A stretch of DNA of 64,000 nt from an uncultured Bacteroides sp. (GTDB lineage: Bacteria > Bacteroidota > Bacteroidia > Bacteroidales > Bacteroidaceae), in contig CALUOR010000008.1 of assembly GCA_944322285.1 (NCBI GenBank), positions 35,986 through 99,985 on the forward strand, in the 5' to 3' direction. Below are positions 51,492 to 60,843 of this stretch, in pieces. The position numbers were made by a program, and so were the translations under genes. How positions within the stretch are numbered: position 1 is the first letter of the stretch; each line of letters starts with the position of its first letter. The notes beneath the pieces are model-generated. The model saw nothing but the letters and a program-made list of their open reading frames with translations. It made no database searches and was not told the origin of the DNA.

Positions 51492-52676
51492 ATGAAGAAC
51501 GTGAGTTTCCGAATCTTGCTCTTAGCCTGCCTCAGCATCTTTTTTATGGCTTCGTGCGAGGATGATCCGGAGCCGCTTGTTACGCCCAAGCGGACGGTGT
51601 TGGTGTATATGGCGGCGGATAATAATTTGGCTCATTTTGCCTACGATGATGTGGATGAAATGAAGGAAGGCATGGCTGCCACGAATGGCGAGTTGCGTCT
51701 TTTGGTATATATGGATACGGGTACTTCCGCACGCTTGATGGAGTTGAAGAAGGAGAATGGAAATGTTGTGGAAGATGTCGTGCGTGAATATGGTGATCGT
51801 AATTCCGCAGGTACGGAAGAGACGCGCGAAGTTTTCAATGATGTATTCTCTAATCCTACTTATGCGGCCGAGAGTTATGGTTTGATATACTGGTCGCATG
51901 CGGATGGATGGGCACCTTATGGAAAACGCAGGCAAACACGTTGGGTAGGCCAAGACACGGGCGATGGAGATAATCGTATGAACATTTCCGACTTTGTATC
52001 CGTTCTGGAGGAGGCTCCTCATTTCAATTTTATCATGTTCGATGCTTGCTTTATGTCCAGTGTGGAGGTGGCTTACGAACTGCGTCACTATACGGATTAT
52101 TATATAGGTTCACCTACGGAAAATCCAGGTCCAGGTGCGCCTTATGATTTGATAACTCCCTTGATGACGAATGACAATGCAGCCACCGACATGGCTTCTG
52201 CATACTTTAAGCATTATGAGGCCAAGTATAACGGAGGAATAGGCATTAGTAATGATAATTGGACGGGAGGCACTTCCATTTGCGTTATTCGCACTTCCGC
52301 CTTAGAACAATTGGCTACATTGACCAGTCAATCTCTCCCTCAGAAGAATATAGATGGAGCCTCCTTGCGCGAAGAAGTTTTTAATTATGATCAGCGTTCT
52401 TCTGATTCATCCTCTTTCATAGGTTATTATGATTGGGTAGATATGATGCAACTGCTTTTAAGCGAGACAGACTTTGACGCATGGAAGCAGATTTTTGATG
52501 CATCCATTGTCTATCATACTACTCCAATGAATTACTCAGCCGTGGTACATATGTTTTCTATGGAGGGCACCCATGGCGTGACTCATTATATTCCTGTTGG
52601 CGAAGAAGAATATGCTCTTGCCTATCGTTCCACGTCTTGGTATCAGGATGCAGGACTTGCAAAATTGGGTTGGTAA
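51492..52676 (+). CDS. Clostripain-like (C11) cysteine peptidase lipoprotein
   Basis: A 394-aa protein. Lipobox IFFMASCEDD with Cys22. The catalytic pair of family C11 is visible as H136 in LIYWSHADGW and C186 in FIMFDACFMSSVEVA. The opening KRTVLVYMAADNNLAHFAYD is also typical. C11 enzymes cleave after Arg or Lys; here it faces the periplasm or surface. Located between the small exported protein (6 bp) and fkp (14 bp). Its target is unknown; Arg-dependent maturation of fimbrillin precursors in this genome is a speculative option. Confidence 0.9.
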   Translation: MKNVSFRILLLACLSIFFMASCEDDPEPLVTPKRTVLVYMAADNNLAHFAYDDVDEMKEGMAATNGELRLLVYMDTGTSARLMELKKENGNVVEDVVREYGDRNSAGTEETREVFNDVFSNPTYAAESYGLIYWSHADGWAPYGKRRQTRWVGQDTGDGDNRMNISDFVSVLEEAPHFNFIMFDACFMSSVEVAYELRHYTDYYIGSPTENPGPGAPYDLITPLMTNDNAATDMASAYFKHYEAKYNGGIGISNDNWTGGTSICVIRTSALEQLATLTSQSLPQKNIDGASLREEVFNYDQRSSDSSSFIGYYDWVDMMQLLLSETDFDAWKQIFDASIVYHTTPMNYSAVVHMFSMEGTHGVTHYIPVGEEEYALAYRSTSWYQDAGLAKLGW

Positions 52677-52690
52677 AAAGAGAAGAAGAA

Positions 52691-55543
52691 ATGCAGAAAC
52701 TATTGTCTTTGCCGCCCCACATGGTGTCGGCGTTTTATGAGTTGGAGAATGTAGACCGTTCAGAGTGGTTTTGTACGTCCGACCCTGTGGATTGCAAGTT
52801 AGGTTCCGGAGGAGGAACCACATGGCTCTTGCGCGAGTGGGAGCGTGCTTGCCGTGAAGAGGCGAAGGGCGAAAAAAAGATTCTTCTTCATGCAGGAGGC
52901 CAAAGCCGGCGTTTGCCTGCCTACGCTCCCGTGGGTAAGATATTGACTCCGATACCTGTCTTTCGTTGGGCGCGTGGCCAGCAGTTGGGACAAAATCTGC
53001 TTACCTTGCAACTTCCTCTCTATGAACGAATCATGCAGCAGGCACCCTCTTCGCTTCGTACCCTCATAGCCAGTGGCGATGTCTACATACGGGCTGAACA
53101 ACTCTTGCAATCCATACCGGAAGCCGATGTCGTATGCTATGGCTTATGGGTGGATCCTGTGCTGGCCACTCATCATGGTGTGTTCGTGTCCCGAAGAAAG
53201 AACCCTGAAGTGCTCGACTTTATGCTGCAAAAGCCCGCTTTATCCCAGTTGGAGGCTTTGTCCAAGGATTATTTGTTTCTGATGGATATAGGCATCTGGC
53301 TTCTGAGCGACAGGGCGGTAAATCTATTGCGGAAACGCTCCCTGAAGTCCGAAGGAAACACGGATGCTTCCACGCCTTATTCCGATTTGAAATATTACGA
53401 TCTCTATTCTGATTTCGGTCTTGCTTTGGGCGAGCATCCGGGTATTGCCGATGCGGAGTTGAACGCATTGTCCGTGGCTATACTGCCGCTTCCCGGCGGG
53501 GAATTTTATCATTATGGCACAAGCCGGGAAATGCTTTCGTCCACCGTGGCCTTGCAGAACAAGGAGTACGACCAACGCAAAATCATGCACCGGAAGCTGA
53601 AACCCAATCCCGCCATTTTTACACAAAACTCGGATGTGCAAGTGGCTTTTTCTGCTTCAAATCACGATGTATGGGTGGAGAACAGCCATGTGCCCGCTTT
53701 CTGGAAGTTAGGCTCCTGCCAGATTATTACCGGCGTGCCCCGCAACGATTGGACCTTGACGGTGCCCGATGGGATATGTATTGACATCATTCCCCTGCGG
53801 GAAGGATGGGCGGTTCGTCCTTATGGTTTTGACGATGCTTTTAAAGGAGCCTTGAACGATGCTTCCACTACCTATTTAGGGAGACCTTTTGCGGAGTGGT
53901 TGCGGGCGCGCGGTTTGTCCTTGGAGGATATTTCGGGGCGTCACGATGACCTTCAAGCCGCTTCGCTCTTCCCCGTGGTGAACGATGCAGATACAATGGG
54001 GTGCTTGCTTCGCTGGATGACGGCTGAACCGGAACTGGAAGACGGGCGTGAACTGTGGTTGCGGTCCGAACGTTTGTCTGCCGATGAAATATCCGCTAAG
54101 GCAGATTTGACCCGGCTTTATGCACAGCGCAGGGAGTTCGTGCGGAAAAACTGGATGCAACTGGCGGCTAACCATGAGAAGAGTGTGTTCTACCAGCTTG
54201 ACCTCTCCGATGCCGCTTGCCGGTATCACGCTTTGCATTTGGATAAGCCTGCTCCTTTGCCGGAAGATAGTCCTTTGATGCAACGTATACATAATTATAT
54301 GTTGCGTGCCCAGATAGACAAGTTGAATGGCGTGGATTACAAGGCGGATGAGCAAAAGGCTTTTGGCCTGTTGCGTGAGGGCCTGTTGCAGGATCTGTAT
54401 GAGCACAAAAGCACGCCGGTTTTGAATGTGTATGCCGACCAGATAGTGTGGGGGCGCAGTCCGGTGCGCATTGACATTGCCGGTGGTTGGACCGATACGC
54501 CTCCTTACTCTTTGTTTGCCGGTGGCAATGTGGTCAATCTGGCTATCGAATTGAATGGTCAGCCTCCTTTGCAGGTTTATGTGAAACCTTGTCCGGATTT
54601 TCATATTGTGCTTCGCTCTATTGACATGGGTGCCATGGAGGTTGTGCGGACGTATGAAGAACTGCATGATTACAAGCGGGTCGGTTCGCCTTTCTCCATT
54701 CCAAAGGCTGCATTAGCGTTGGCAGGATTTTCTTCTCATTTCTCGAAAGATACTTATGCTTCCCTTCGTGCACAACTCGAGGCGTTTGGGGCGGGTATTG
54801 AAATCACCTTGCTTTCAGCCATACCTGCCGGATCCGGATTGGGCACCAGTTCTATTTTGGCTTCGACGGTGCTTGGGGCTTTGAGCGACTTTTGCGGACT
54901 TTCGTGGAGCAAGAACGAGATATGCCGGCGCACGCTGGCATTGGAGCAGTTGCTCACCACCGGAGGCGGCTGGCAAGACCAGTATGGCGGTGTGCTGGAA
55001 GGTGTCAAGCTGTTGCAGACGGAGGCCGGATTTGCCCAACAGCCGTTGGTGCATTGGTTGCCGGACTATTTGTTTGTCCAGCCGGAGTATTTGCCTTGTC
55101 ATTTGCTTTACTACACTGGCATTACCCGCACGGCCAAGAATATTCTGGCGGAAATTGTACGTGGCATGTTTCTGAATTCGGGCGCTCATCTTGCCTTGCT
55201 GGGCGAGATGAAGGCTCATGCGTTGGACATGGCCGAGGCTATACAGCGCAATGATTTCTGTGCGTATGGGACATTGGTGGGTAAGTCGTGGCGTCAGAAC
55301 AAAACGTTGGATAGCGGTACCAATCCGCCTGCGGTAGAAGCCATCATCAATCAGATAAAGGACTATACCTTAGGCTATAAATTGCCCGGAGCGGGTGGGG
55401 GAGGCTATTTGTACATGGTGGCTAAGGATGCACAGGCCGCCTTACGCATCCGTGAGACGCTGACTGCTCATGCTCCCAATTCGCGTGCCCGTTTTGTGGA
55501 CATGACACTGTCTGACAAAGGCTTTCAGGTGTCGCGTTCGTAA
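52691..55543 (+). CDS. fkp: Bifunctional L-fucokinase / L-fucose-1-P guanylyltransferase
   Basis: A 950-aa protein, as long as the B. fragilis Fkp. ATG 52691 is chosen over in-frame upstream codons that overlap the preceding gene. The N-terminal half is the GDP-fucose pyrophosphorylase: LHAGGQSRRLPAYAPVGK (residues 67-83) is the sugar-nucleotide transferase motif. The C-terminal GHMP kinase half has RIDIAGGWTDTPPYSL (about 593-608) and AIPAGSGLGTSS (about 709-720), plus PGAGGGGYLYM near the end. It makes GDP-L-fucose from exogenous fucose so that surface glycoproteins and capsules can be fucosylated. Last gene of its operon. Confidence 0.96.
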   Translation: MQKLLSLPPHMVSAFYELENVDRSEWFCTSDPVDCKLGSGGGTTWLLREWERACREEAKGEKKILLHAGGQSRRLPAYAPVGKILTPIPVFRWARGQQLGQNLLTLQLPLYERIMQQAPSSLRTLIASGDVYIRAEQLLQSIPEADVVCYGLWVDPVLATHHGVFVSRRKNPEVLDFMLQKPALSQLEALSKDYLFLMDIGIWLLSDRAVNLLRKRSLKSEGNTDASTPYSDLKYYDLYSDFGLALGEHPGIADAELNALSVAILPLPGGEFYHYGTSREMLSSTVALQNKEYDQRKIMHRKLKPNPAIFTQNSDVQVAFSASNHDVWVENSHVPAFWKLGSCQIITGVPRNDWTLTVPDGICIDIIPLREGWAVRPYGFDDAFKGALNDASTTYLGRPFAEWLRARGLSLEDISGRHDDLQAASLFPVVNDADTMGCLLRWMTAEPELEDGRELWLRSERLSADEISAKADLTRLYAQRREFVRKNWMQLAANHEKSVFYQLDLSDAACRYHALHLDKPAPLPEDSPLMQRIHNYMLRAQIDKLNGVDYKADEQKAFGLLREGLLQDLYEHKSTPVLNVYADQIVWGRSPVRIDIAGGWTDTPPYSLFAGGNVVNLAIELNGQPPLQVYVKPCPDFHIVLRSIDMGAMEVVRTYEELHDYKRVGSPFSIPKAALALAGFSSHFSKDTYASLRAQLEAFGAGIEITLLSAIPAGSGLGTSSILASTVLGALSDFCGLSWSKNEICRRTLALEQLLTTGGGWQDQYGGVLEGVKLLQTEAGFAQQPLVHWLPDYLFVQPEYLPCHLLYYTGITRTAKNILAEIVRGMFLNSGAHLALLGEMKAHALDMAEAIQRNDFCAYGTLVGKSWRQNKTLDSGTNPPAVEAIINQIKDYTLGYKLPGAGGGGYLYMVAKDAQAALRIRETLTAHAPNSRARFVDMTLSDKGFQVSRS

Positions 55544-55556
55544 GAAGTGTCTAGTC

Positions 55557-56030
55557 TTACTCGTGGTGGTAGGGGCCTCCGTTCAGGATGGTCATGGCCC
55601 TGTAGAGTTGCTCCACGAAGATGAGGCGTACCATCTGGTGGGAGAACGTCATGCGCGATAAGGAGAGCTTTTCCTGTGCTGTAGCATAGACTTTGGGTGC
55701 GAATCCGTAAGGACCACCGATGATGAATACCAGCCGCTTGTTTACCGTGTTCATCTTATGCTTCATATAGTCGGCAAACTCTATGGAGCGCATTTCCTTG
55801 CCTCCTTCGTCTAACAGTACCACTGTATCACCCGGCTGCAAAGCCTTCAGAATCAATTCTCCTTCTTTTTCCCGTTGTACTTCCTCGGTCAGGTTTCGGG
55901 TATTCTTCAATTCGGGAATCACTTCCATGTCAAATGTTAGATAGCGGCCGATACGTTTGACGTAATCACTGATGCCTGCCGTAAAGTGTGGCTCTACGGT
56001 CTTCCCCACCACAAGGAGTATTGTCTTCAT
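55557..56030 (-). CDS. rlmH: 23S rRNA (pseudouridine1915-N3)-methyltransferase RlmH
   Basis: A 157-aa SPOUT methyltransferase of normal length. VVLLDEGGKEMRSIEFADYM, LVFIIGGPYGFAPKV (the SAM-binding glycine loop) and LSRMTFSHQMVRLIFVEQLY are invariant blocks, with RAMTILNGGPYHHE at the end. It acts on assembled 70S ribosomes. Convergent with fkp with a 13-bp gap and no visible terminator. Confidence 0.97.
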   Translation of the reverse strand: MKTILLVVGKTVEPHFTAGISDYVKRIGRYLTFDMEVIPELKNTRNLTEEVQREKEGELILKALQPGDTVVLLDEGGKEMRSIEFADYMKHKMNTVNKRLVFIIGGPYGFAPKVYATAQEKLSLSRMTFSHQMVRLIFVEQLYRAMTILNGGPYHHE

Positions 56031-56149
56031 GTGTATTCAAGAATTTTGTAGTTCGTAAAAGGTATATGTATAGCTAAATCTCTTCGTTTCGCGAAACATT
56101 GCTTTCCTCTCTGCGAGTCGTTTGCCTGCACTCCGCTAAATTTTATGAG

Positions 56150-56203
56150 CCAATGTGCCGATATGCCGCATTTATTTGCATTGAATGGCATTTGGCACAT
56201 TGG
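56150..56203. repeat. Short fold-back repeat H
   Basis: CCAATGTGCCGATATGCC faces GGCATTTGGCACATTGG across a 20-bp AT-rich loop. It lies between rlmH and carB and belongs to the iteron family. Confidence 0.55.
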
Positions 56204-56220
56204 TCAATATTGCTACATCA

Positions 56221-59200
56221 TTACTTATATTCCGCCCAAGACTTAATCTGCAAGTCATCCACCGACATCGTGCAGAACGCATTGATGAAGGCGCTGGCCA
56301 GGCGGGCGTTGGTAATCAGCGGGATGTTCAAGTCGATGGCTGCGCGGCGTATCTTGTAGCCGTTGCTCAACTCGCTAGAGGTAAGGTTCTTGGGGATGTT
56401 CACCACCATGTCTATCTCCTTGCGGTGGAGCATATCCAATGCTTGCGGCTGCCCATCCTCGCTGGGCCAGAAAACGCGGGTGTTCTCCACGCCATTCTCC
56501 GTGAGGAACTTGGATGTGCCGCCCGTGGCGTAGAGCTTGTAGCCCTTCTTCTGCAGTTGGCGCGCCGCTTGGAGCATCTCCACCTTCTGCTTCGGCCCGC
56601 CCGTGGAGAGGAGCACGCTCTTCTCCGGAATGCGATAGCCTACAGAGAGCATCGCCTTGAGGATGGCGCAGTTGGTGTCGTCGCCCAGGCAACCCACTTC
56701 GCCCGTAGAGGCCATGTCCACGCCAAGGACGGGGTCGGCCTTCTGCAAACGGTTGAAGGAGAACTGACTGGCCTTGATGCCCACGTAGTCGAGGTCGAAC
56801 AGGTTCTTGTCCGGCTTCTCCACGGGGAGGCCCAGCATCACCTGGGTGGCCAGTTCGATGAGGTTTATCTTCAGCACCTTGCTCACGAAGGGGAAGGAAC
56901 GCGAGGCGCGGAGGTTGCACTCGATGACCTTGATGTCGTTGTCCCTTGCCAGGAACTGGATGTTGAACGGGCCGGAGATGTTCAGTTCCCTGGCTATCTC
57001 ACGGCTGATGCGCTTGATGCGGCGCACGGTCTCCACGTACAACTTCTGCGGGGGAAACTGGATGGTGGCGTCGCCCGAATGCACGCCGGCAAACTCGATG
57101 TGTTCGCTGATGGCGTAGGCAATGATTTCGCCGTCCTTTGCCACGGCATCCATCTCTACCTCTTTGGCATGCTCAATGAACTGGCTCACCACCACGGGAT
57201 GCTTCTGGCTGACGTTGGCGGCCAACTGGAGGAAACGCTCCAGTTCCTCCTGATTGGAGCAGACGTTCATCGCCGCGCCGCTCAGCACGTAGGACGGACG
57301 CACCAGGACGGGGAAGCCCACCTTCGCCACGAAAGCATTGATGTCCTCCATCGAAGTCAGCGCGCTCCACTCCGGTTGGTCCACGCCTATGCGGTCGAGC
57401 ATGGCAGAGAACTTGTCGCGGTCTTCGGCATTGTCGATGCTCTTGGCGCTGGTGCCGAGGATGGGCACGCGCTGGGCATCAAGGCGCATGGCGAGGTTGT
57501 TGGGGATTTGTCCGCCCGTGGAGACAATGACACCGTGCGGATTCTCCAGTTCGAGGATGTCCATCACCCGCTCGAAGGTCAGTTCATCGAAATAGAGGCG
57601 GTCGCACATATCGTAGTCGGTCGATACGGTCTCCGGATTGTAGTTGATCATCACGCTGCGGTAGCCCTCCTTGCGGATGGTGTTCAACGCCTGCACGCCG
57701 CACCAGTCGAACTCCACGGAGGAGCCGATGCGATAGGCGCCTGAGCCGAGAACCACGATGCTCTTATGGTCACCCAGGTAATGCACATCGTTCTCCGTGC
57801 CGCTGTATGTCAGGTAGAGGTAGTTGGTCTGCGCGGGATATTCGGCGGCCAAGGTGTCTATCTGCTTCACCACAGGCACGATGCCCCGACTCTTGCGATG
57901 GCGGCGTATCTCCAGGCTGGCTTGCTCGATGTCCTCGTCCTGCTCCATGCCGATGGCGCGGGCTATCTGGAAGTCGGTGAAGCCCTGTCGTTTCGCCCTA
58001 TATAATAAGGTGTCGTCCAAGTCCATCAGTTGCTTGTGGTTGGCGCCCCAGGCATGGAGTTCCTTCGAGGTCTGCATAATGTTCATCAGCTTCTCCAGGA
58101 ACCAACGGTCAATCTTGGTCAGTTCGTGTACTTGGTCCACGGTATAGCCCGCACGGAAGGCTTTGGAGATGACAAAGATGCGCTTGTCCGTCGGCTCGCG
58201 CAACGCCTTGTCGAGGTCGGGGATGCGCAGTTCCTTGTTCTCTACAAAGCCGTGCATACCCTGGCCTATCATACGGAGACCTTTCTGAATGGCTTCCTCA
58301 AAGGTGCGGCCTATCGCCATTACTTCGCCTACGGACTTCATCGAAGAGCCAAGCTCCTTGTCCACGCCGTGGAACTTGCCCAAGTCCCAACGCGGAATTT
58401 TGCACACCACGTAGTCCAACGCCGGCTCGAAGAAAGCACTCGTGGTCTTGGTGACGCTGTTCTTCAGTTCAAACAGACCGTAGCCGAGGCCCAACTTGGC
58501 GGCCACGAAAGCCAAGGGGTACCCTGTAGCCTTCGATGCCAAGGCAGACGAACGAGAGAGGCGGGCGTTGACTTCGATGACGCGATAATCCTCACTTTGC
58601 GGGTCGTAAGCATACTGCACATTGCACTCGCCTACGATGCCGATGTGGCGGATGATGCGGATGGCCAGTTCGCGCAGCTTGTGATAGTCGGTGTTGCTCA
58701 GCGTTTGGCTCGGCGCGATGACGATGCTCTCGCCCGTGTGGATGCCCAGCGGGTCGAAGTTCTCCATGTTGCAGACCGTGATGCAGTTGTCATAGCGGTC
58801 GCGTACCACCTCGTATTCCACTTCCTTCCAGCCTCTCAGCGATTTCTCCACCAACACTTGTGGAGAGAAGGAGAAAGCTTTCTCTACGAGCACGTTCAGC
58901 TCTTCCTCGTTGTCGCAGAAGCCTGAGCCTAAGCCACCGAGGGCATAGGCGGCACGCACGATGACGGGATAGCCCAACTCGCGGGCGGCGCGGCGGGCGT
59001 CTTCAGCATTCTCTACGGCCTCGCTCTTGATGGTCTTCACGTCAATCTCGTTCAGCCGGTCTACGAACAGTTCGCGGTCTTCGGTGTCGATGATGGCCTG
59101 CACGGGGGTGCCGAGCACCTGCACGTTGTACTTCTCGAACACGCCCGCCTGATAGAGGGCAACGCCGCAGTTCAACGCCGTCTGCCCGCCAAAGGCCAGC

Positions 59201-59457
59201 ATGATGCCGTCCGGGCGCTCCTTCTGGATGACTTTCTCCACGAAGTAGGGCGTGACGGGAAGGAAATAGATTTGGTCGGCCACGCCCTCCGAGGTCTGCA
59301 CGGTGGCGATGTTGGGGTTGATGAGGACGGTCTGTATGCCTTCCTCCTTCAACGCCTTCAGGGCTTGCGAGCCGGAGTAGTCGAACTCGCCCGCCTCGCC
59401 TATCTTCAGTGCGCCCGAGCCGAGGAGCAGCACTTTCTTTATATCGGTTGGTTTCAT
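56221..59457 (-). CDS. carB: Carbamoyl-phosphate synthase large subunit
   Basis: A 1078-aa protein. I chose ATG 59457 (MKPTDIKKVLLLGSGALKIG); the open frame runs further upstream into a 22-bp tandem repeat and is not credible there. The two ATP-grasp halves are visible: LLLGSGALKIGEAGEFDYSG with TVQTSEGVADQIYFLPVTPY, and VVLGSGAYRIGSSVEFDWCG with ETVSTDYDMCDRLYFDEL. The C-terminal methylglyoxal-synthase-like domain (about 950-1070, VLLSTGGPKQKVEMLQAARQ) is the allosteric site. It makes carbamoyl phosphate for pyrimidines and arginine with CarA. Confidence 0.97.
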   Translation of the reverse strand: MKPTDIKKVLLLGSGALKIGEAGEFDYSGSQALKALKEEGIQTVLINPNIATVQTSEGVADQIYFLPVTPYFVEKVIQKERPDGIMLAFGGQTALNCGVALYQAGVFEKYNVQVLGTPVQAIIDTEDRELFVDRLNEIDVKTIKSEAVENAEDARRAARELGYPVIVRAAYALGGLGSGFCDNEEELNVLVEKAFSFSPQVLVEKSLRGWKEVEYEVVRDRYDNCITVCNMENFDPLGIHTGESIVIAPSQTLSNTDYHKLRELAIRIIRHIGIVGECNVQYAYDPQSEDYRVIEVNARLSRSSALASKATGYPLAFVAAKLGLGYGLFELKNSVTKTTSAFFEPALDYVVCKIPRWDLGKFHGVDKELGSSMKSVGEVMAIGRTFEEAIQKGLRMIGQGMHGFVENKELRIPDLDKALREPTDKRIFVISKAFRAGYTVDQVHELTKIDRWFLEKLMNIMQTSKELHAWGANHKQLMDLDDTLLYRAKRQGFTDFQIARAIGMEQDEDIEQASLEIRRHRKSRGIVPVVKQIDTLAAEYPAQTNYLYLTYSGTENDVHYLGDHKSIVVLGSGAYRIGSSVEFDWCGVQALNTIRKEGYRSVMINYNPETVSTDYDMCDRLYFDELTFERVMDILELENPHGVIVSTGGQIPNNLAMRLDAQRVPILGTSAKSIDNAEDRDKFSAMLDRIGVDQPEWSALTSMEDINAFVAKVGFPVLVRPSYVLSGAAMNVCSNQEELERFLQLAANVSQKHPVVVSQFIEHAKEVEMDAVAKDGEIIAYAISEHIEFAGVHSGDATIQFPPQKLYVETVRRIKRISREIARELNISGPFNIQFLARDNDIKVIECNLRASRSFPFVSKVLKINLIELATQVMLGLPVEKPDKNLFDLDYVGIKASQFSFNRLQKADPVLGVDMASTGEVGCLGDDTNCAILKAMLSVGYRIPEKSVLLSTGGPKQKVEMLQAARQLQKKGYKLYATGGTSKFLTENGVENTRVFWPSEDGQPQALDMLHRKEIDMVVNIPKNLTSSELSNGYKIRRAAIDLNIPLITNARLASAFINAFCTMSVDDLQIKSWAEYK

Positions 59458-59516
59458 ATTGCTTATGGGATTATTCTTGTTTACATAATTCTTTACATCA
59501 CTCCGGCGGCTTTCCC

Positions 59517-59604
59517 GTTTGTCCCCCACGACCGCCTCGTTTGTCCCCCACGAGGGTGTCGTTTGTCCCCGACGAGGCCCTCGTTTGTCCCCGACGAGCA
59601 CCCC
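59517..59604. repeat. Four-unit 22-bp tandem repeat between carA and carB
   Basis: Units start at 59517, 59539, 59561 and 59583 with GTTTGTCCCC(C/G)ACGA, the last 7 bp being variable. Each unit contains a TCGT/ACGA half palindrome, and GTGGGGGACGG just after the last unit (59605) is an inverted copy of the CCCCCAC part. It occupies most of the 222-bp carA-carB gap; the rest holds a low-GC stretch before the carB start. Confidence 0.85.
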
Positions 59605-59679
59605 GTGGGGGACGGATTGATTATCAATAGGTTACAAACGCCTGTTCGGGCAGGGATTAAAGTAAAAGCCTTTTACACA

Positions 59680-60843
59680 TCACAGCAGCTTCACGAACTC
59701 GTCGAACAGGAAGTCCGTGTCCGTGGGACCGCTGCAGGCTTCGGGATGGAACTGGGCGGAGAACCAAGGATTGCGCTTGTGGCGGATACCCTCGTTCGAG
59801 CCGTCGTTCATGTTGACGAACAGCGGTTCCCAGTCGGCGCCCAGTGTGTTGTTGTCCACCGCATAGCCGTGGTTCTGGCTGGTGATGAAGCAGCGCGTGG
59901 TGCCCACCTGGCGCACGGGTTGGTTGTGGCTGCGGTGGCCGTACTTCAGCTTGTAGATTTTCGCGCCCCCGGCCTTGCTGAGGAGCTGGTTGCCCATGCA
60001 GATGCCGAAGATGGGGAGCTTTTCATTGGCCATCGCCTTGCGGATGTTCTGCACCGCCGCGTCGCACGTGTCCGGGTCGCCGGGGCCGTTGGAGATGAAG
60101 AGGCCATCGAAGTCCAGGCCGTTGAAGTCGTAATCCCAAGGCACGCGGATGACTTCCACGCCCCTGCGGATGAGGCAGCGGAGGATATTGGCCTTCACGC
60201 CGCAATCGACGAGGACGACCTTCTTTAATGAAGAATGAGGAATGAAGAATGAAGAATTTAGCTGCGCGTTCAACTCCTCCTTCGGGGTATTGACGGAGAA
60301 CTTCTTGCTCTTGTCCCCGGCATAGACGATAATATCCTTGCACGACACACGGTCTACATAATTAATCTCCCCGTAGGACGGAAATTCTTCATTCTTCATT
60401 CTTAATTCTTCATTATCAAAGACGATGCGTCCCATCATCACGCCGTGCTCCCTCAAGGCCTTGGTCAGGGCGCGGGTGTCGATGCCCGTGATGCCCGGTA
60501 TCTGCTCCCGTTTGAGCCAGTCGCCCAGGCTCTCCACGGCATTCCAATGGCTGTAGTTCTCGCTGTAATCGCTCACGATGATGGCCTCGGCGTAGATGTG
60601 ATTGCCCTCCATGTAGTCGGGTATTCCGTCCGCGCCACGGGTGAAGGGGGGCACGCCGTAGTTGCCCACCAGGGGGTAAGTCAGTGTCATCAACTGCCCG
60701 GCATAGCTGGGGTCGGTCAGGCTTTCGGGGTATCCCGTCATGGCCGTGTTGAAGACCACCTCGCCCGCCACGGGCTTCTCATAACCGAACGACTGCCCCC
60801 TGAAGCGGGTGCCGTCGTCGAGGATAAGGGTTACGTTTCTCAT
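59680..60843 (-). CDS. carA: Carbamoyl-phosphate synthase small subunit, with two repeat-derived inserts
   Basis: A 387-aa protein. GQSFGYEKPVAGEVVFNTAM and GIPGITGIDTRALTKALREH are the N-terminal domain; the glutaminase has FGICMGNQLLSKAGG (nucleophile Cys) and SAQFHPEACSGP (His, Glu). Between the domains the gene contains two unusual runs, DNEELRMKNEEF and NSSFFIPHSSLKK, encoded by an inverted pair of GAATGAAGAA repeats. Catalytic blocks are intact, so the protein probably works. It supplies ammonia from glutamine. Its start overlaps the stop of the small membrane protein gene (ATGA). Confidence 0.95.
   Translation of the reverse strand: MRNVTLILDDGTRFRGQSFGYEKPVAGEVVFNTAMTGYPESLTDPSYAGQLMTLTYPLVGNYGVPPFTRGADGIPDYMEGNHIYAEAIIVSDYSENYSHWNAVESLGDWLKREQIPGITGIDTRALTKALREHGVMMGRIVFDNEELRMKNEEFPSYGEINYVDRVSCKDIIVYAGDKSKKFSVNTPKEELNAQLNSSFFIPHSSLKKVVLVDCGVKANILRCLIRRGVEVIRVPWDYDFNGLDFDGLFISNGPGDPDTCDAAVQNIRKAMANEKLPIFGICMGNQLLSKAGGAKIYKLKYGHRSHNQPVRQVGTTRCFITSQNHGYAVDNNTLGADWEPLFVNMNDGSNEGIRHKRNPWFSAQFHPEACSGPTDTDFLFDEFVKLL
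60224..60260. repeat. carA internal repeat arm 1
   Basis: A run of GAAGAATGA units on the plus strand (ATGAAGAATGAGGAATGAAG and further), read in frame on the minus strand as NSSFFIPHSSLK. Confidence 0.75.
60382..60420. repeat. carA internal repeat arm 2
   Basis: An inverted copy of arm 1, AAATTCTTCATTCTTCATTC and further, with about 33 of 35 positions matching. It reads in frame on the minus strand as FDNEELRMKNEEF. Confidence 0.75.

Noticed and set aside
56185-57744. A 519-codon open frame opposite carB
   Set aside because: Shadow of carB; His/Leu/Val-rich composition with no domain and no promoter.
59458-59601. A 48-codon N-terminal extension of CarB
   Set aside because: The codons run through the 22-bp tandem repeat, while MKPTDIKKVLLLGSG is the usual start.
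59517-59604. Possible CRISPR array between carA and carB
   Set aside because: Units repeat directly every 22 bp with only 7 variable bases, so there are no spacers; no cas genes lie nearby.
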